Below, piece by piece: positions 6,495-7,557 of a DNA stretch of 7,557 nucleotides. The number at the start of each line of letters is the position of its first letter. Within the stretch, counting starts at the first letter, position 1. The notes beneath the pieces were generated by a model. The model worked only from the letters and a program-made list of their open reading frames with translations, did no database searches and was not told where the DNA came from. Made by a program: the position numbers and the translations under genes. The stretch is taken from positions 1-7,557 of the forward strand of contig JACMQP010000530.1 in NCBI GenBank assembly GCA_014376915.1, given 5' to 3'. This DNA is from Ramlibacter sp. Lineage in GTDB: Bacteria > Pseudomonadota > Gammaproteobacteria > Burkholderiales > Burkholderiaceae.

Positions 6495-7557
6495 AGGTCG
6501 CCGTCATCGGCGCCGGCTGGGCCGGCCTGGCCGCCGCAGTGGCAGCGACACGAGACGGCCACCATGTCACGGTGTTCGAGTCCTCGCGTGTCCTGGGCGG
6601 CCGCGCCCGCAGCTTGCCCACGACACTGGTCGATGGAACCCCCCTGCTGCTGGACAACGGCCAGCACATCCTGATCGGCGCCTACACCGCGACGCTGCAA
6701 CTGATGCAGGACATCGGCATCGATCCGGCCACGGTGCTGTTGCGGCTGCCGCTGACGCTGCGCTTCCCCGACGGCGATGGCCTGGCCTTGCCGCAGTGGC
6801 CCGCGCCGCTGGACGCGGGCTGGGGGATCGCCAGCGCACGCGGCTGGACGCTCGCCGACAAGGTCTCGATGCTGGCCGCTGCGTTGCGCTGGCAGGTCGC
6901 GCGCTTTCAGTGCGATGCCGCCGTGACGGTGACGCAGCTGTGTTCGGGCGTCACGCCGCGGGTGCTAAACCAATTGATCGCGCCGCTGTGCGTGTCGGCG
7001 CTGAACACCCCGGCCGCCCGCTCCAGCGGCCAGGTGTTCCTGCGCGTCGTGCGCGACGCGCTGTTCGGCAAGGGCTACGGACGCTGGGGCGGCTCCAACC
7101 TGCTGCTGCCGCGGGCCGATCTTGGCGGCCTGTTCCCGCACGCCGCTGACAAATGGCTGGCGCAGCGTGGCGCGCAGGTGGTGCTGGGCCAGCGTGTGCA
7201 GCAAGTCGCGCCACGAGGCGCCAGCTGGCAGGTCGACGGAACGCCCTTCGACGCCGTGCTGCTCGCCTGCCCACCGTGGGAGGCCGAGCGGCTGGTGCGC
7301 GGCGCGCCGATCGACGCGGCGGGCTGGCTGCGTCGCGCCGGCTCGCTCACCCATGAAGCGATCGCCACGGTCTACGTGACCGGCGGGCCACGCCTGCCGC
7401 TGCCGATGCTGGCGCTCCATTCCAGCGATGCAGCGCCGGCGCAATTCGTGTTCGACCGCAGCCAGCTGGGCGGGCCGCCGGGGCTGCTGGCATTCGTGGT
7501 GAGCGCCAGCCCGCACGGGCGCGACGCGCTGCAGCAGCAGGTTCTGGCCCAGGCCGC
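6491..7557 (+). CDS. hpnE: hydroxysqualene dehydroxylase HpnE (3' end beyond window)
   Basis: The open frame runs from the ATG at 6491 to the window edge without a stop: 355 codons plus two bases. The product is an FAD-dependent amine oxidase/phytoene desaturase-like flavoprotein that reduces hydroxysqualene to squalene, the last step after HpnD and HpnC. The N-terminus is a Rossmann dinucleotide-binding fold, VAVIGAGWAGLAAA (3-16, G7, G9 and G12), with E30 at the end of the second strand as expected for the ribose contact and LGGRAR at 35-40. LDNGQHILIGAY at 54-65 is the hallmark of HpnE. LIAPLCVSALNTP at 162-174 and LLLPRADLGGLF at 204-215 also fit. Family members are usually somewhat over 400 residues, so roughly the last fifth is missing because of the window boundary, not a mutation. 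The start overlaps the hpnD stop (ATGA), implying coupled translation. Confidence 0.93.
   Translation, partial: MKVAVIGAGWAGLAAAVAATRDGHHVTVFESSRVLGGRARSLPTTLVDGTPLLLDNGQHILIGAYTATLQLMQDIGIDPATVLLRLPLTLRFPDGDGLALPQWPAPLDAGWGIASARGWTLADKVSMLAAALRWQVARFQCDAAVTVTQLCSGVTPRVLNQLIAPLCVSALNTPAARSSGQVFLRVVRDALFGKGYGRWGGSNLLLPRADLGGLFPHAADKWLAQRGAQVVLGQRVQQVAPRGASWQVDGTPFDAVLLACPPWEAERLVRGAPIDAAGWLRRAGSLTHEAIATVYVTGGPRLPLPMLALHSSDAAPAQFVFDRSQLGGPPGLLAFVVSASPHGRDALQQQVLAQA

Overview
The window is high-GC bacterial DNA whose gene content fits a betaproteobacterium, most likely of the order Burkholderiales. This placement is inferred from the hpnC-hpnD-hpnE order, the style of the RND pump and the tRNA sequence; no species can be named from sequence alone. 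The coding genes are intact and closely packed, and there is no insertion sequence, phage gene or CRISPR array.

Layout. A tRNA-Leu with anticodon UAG lies on the minus strand at 14-100. About 250 bases without a gene (101-349) separate it from a minus-strand operon that is transcribed right to left. That operon has a lipoprotein periplasmic adaptor (3556-4692) followed by an RND-family inner-membrane efflux pump (350-3559), with a 4-base ATGA overlap. A 70-base, locally AT-rich intergenic region (4693-4762) then separates this operon from a divergent plus-strand operon: hpnC (4763-5641), hpnD (5655-6494) and hpnE (6491 to the window end, truncated by the edge).

How the genes work together. 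HpnD, HpnC and HpnE form the three-step bacterial route to squalene. HpnD condenses two farnesyl diphosphates to presqualene diphosphate, HpnC converts this to hydroxysqualene, and HpnE reduces that to squalene, usually for hopanoid synthesis. The adaptor and pump would form two parts of a tripartite efflux system. No outer-membrane channel gene is present, so the pump probably uses a channel encoded elsewhere.

The most informative non-coding signal is in the divergent region. The pump operon has a strong sigma70-type promoter (TTGACA, 17-base spacer, TAGATT) whose -35 box overlaps the start codon of hpnC. A 24-base imperfect palindrome covers the -10 box and the expected transcription start, which is where a repressor operator would sit. 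Otherwise the window looks like ordinary core genome, and I found no convincing new system.
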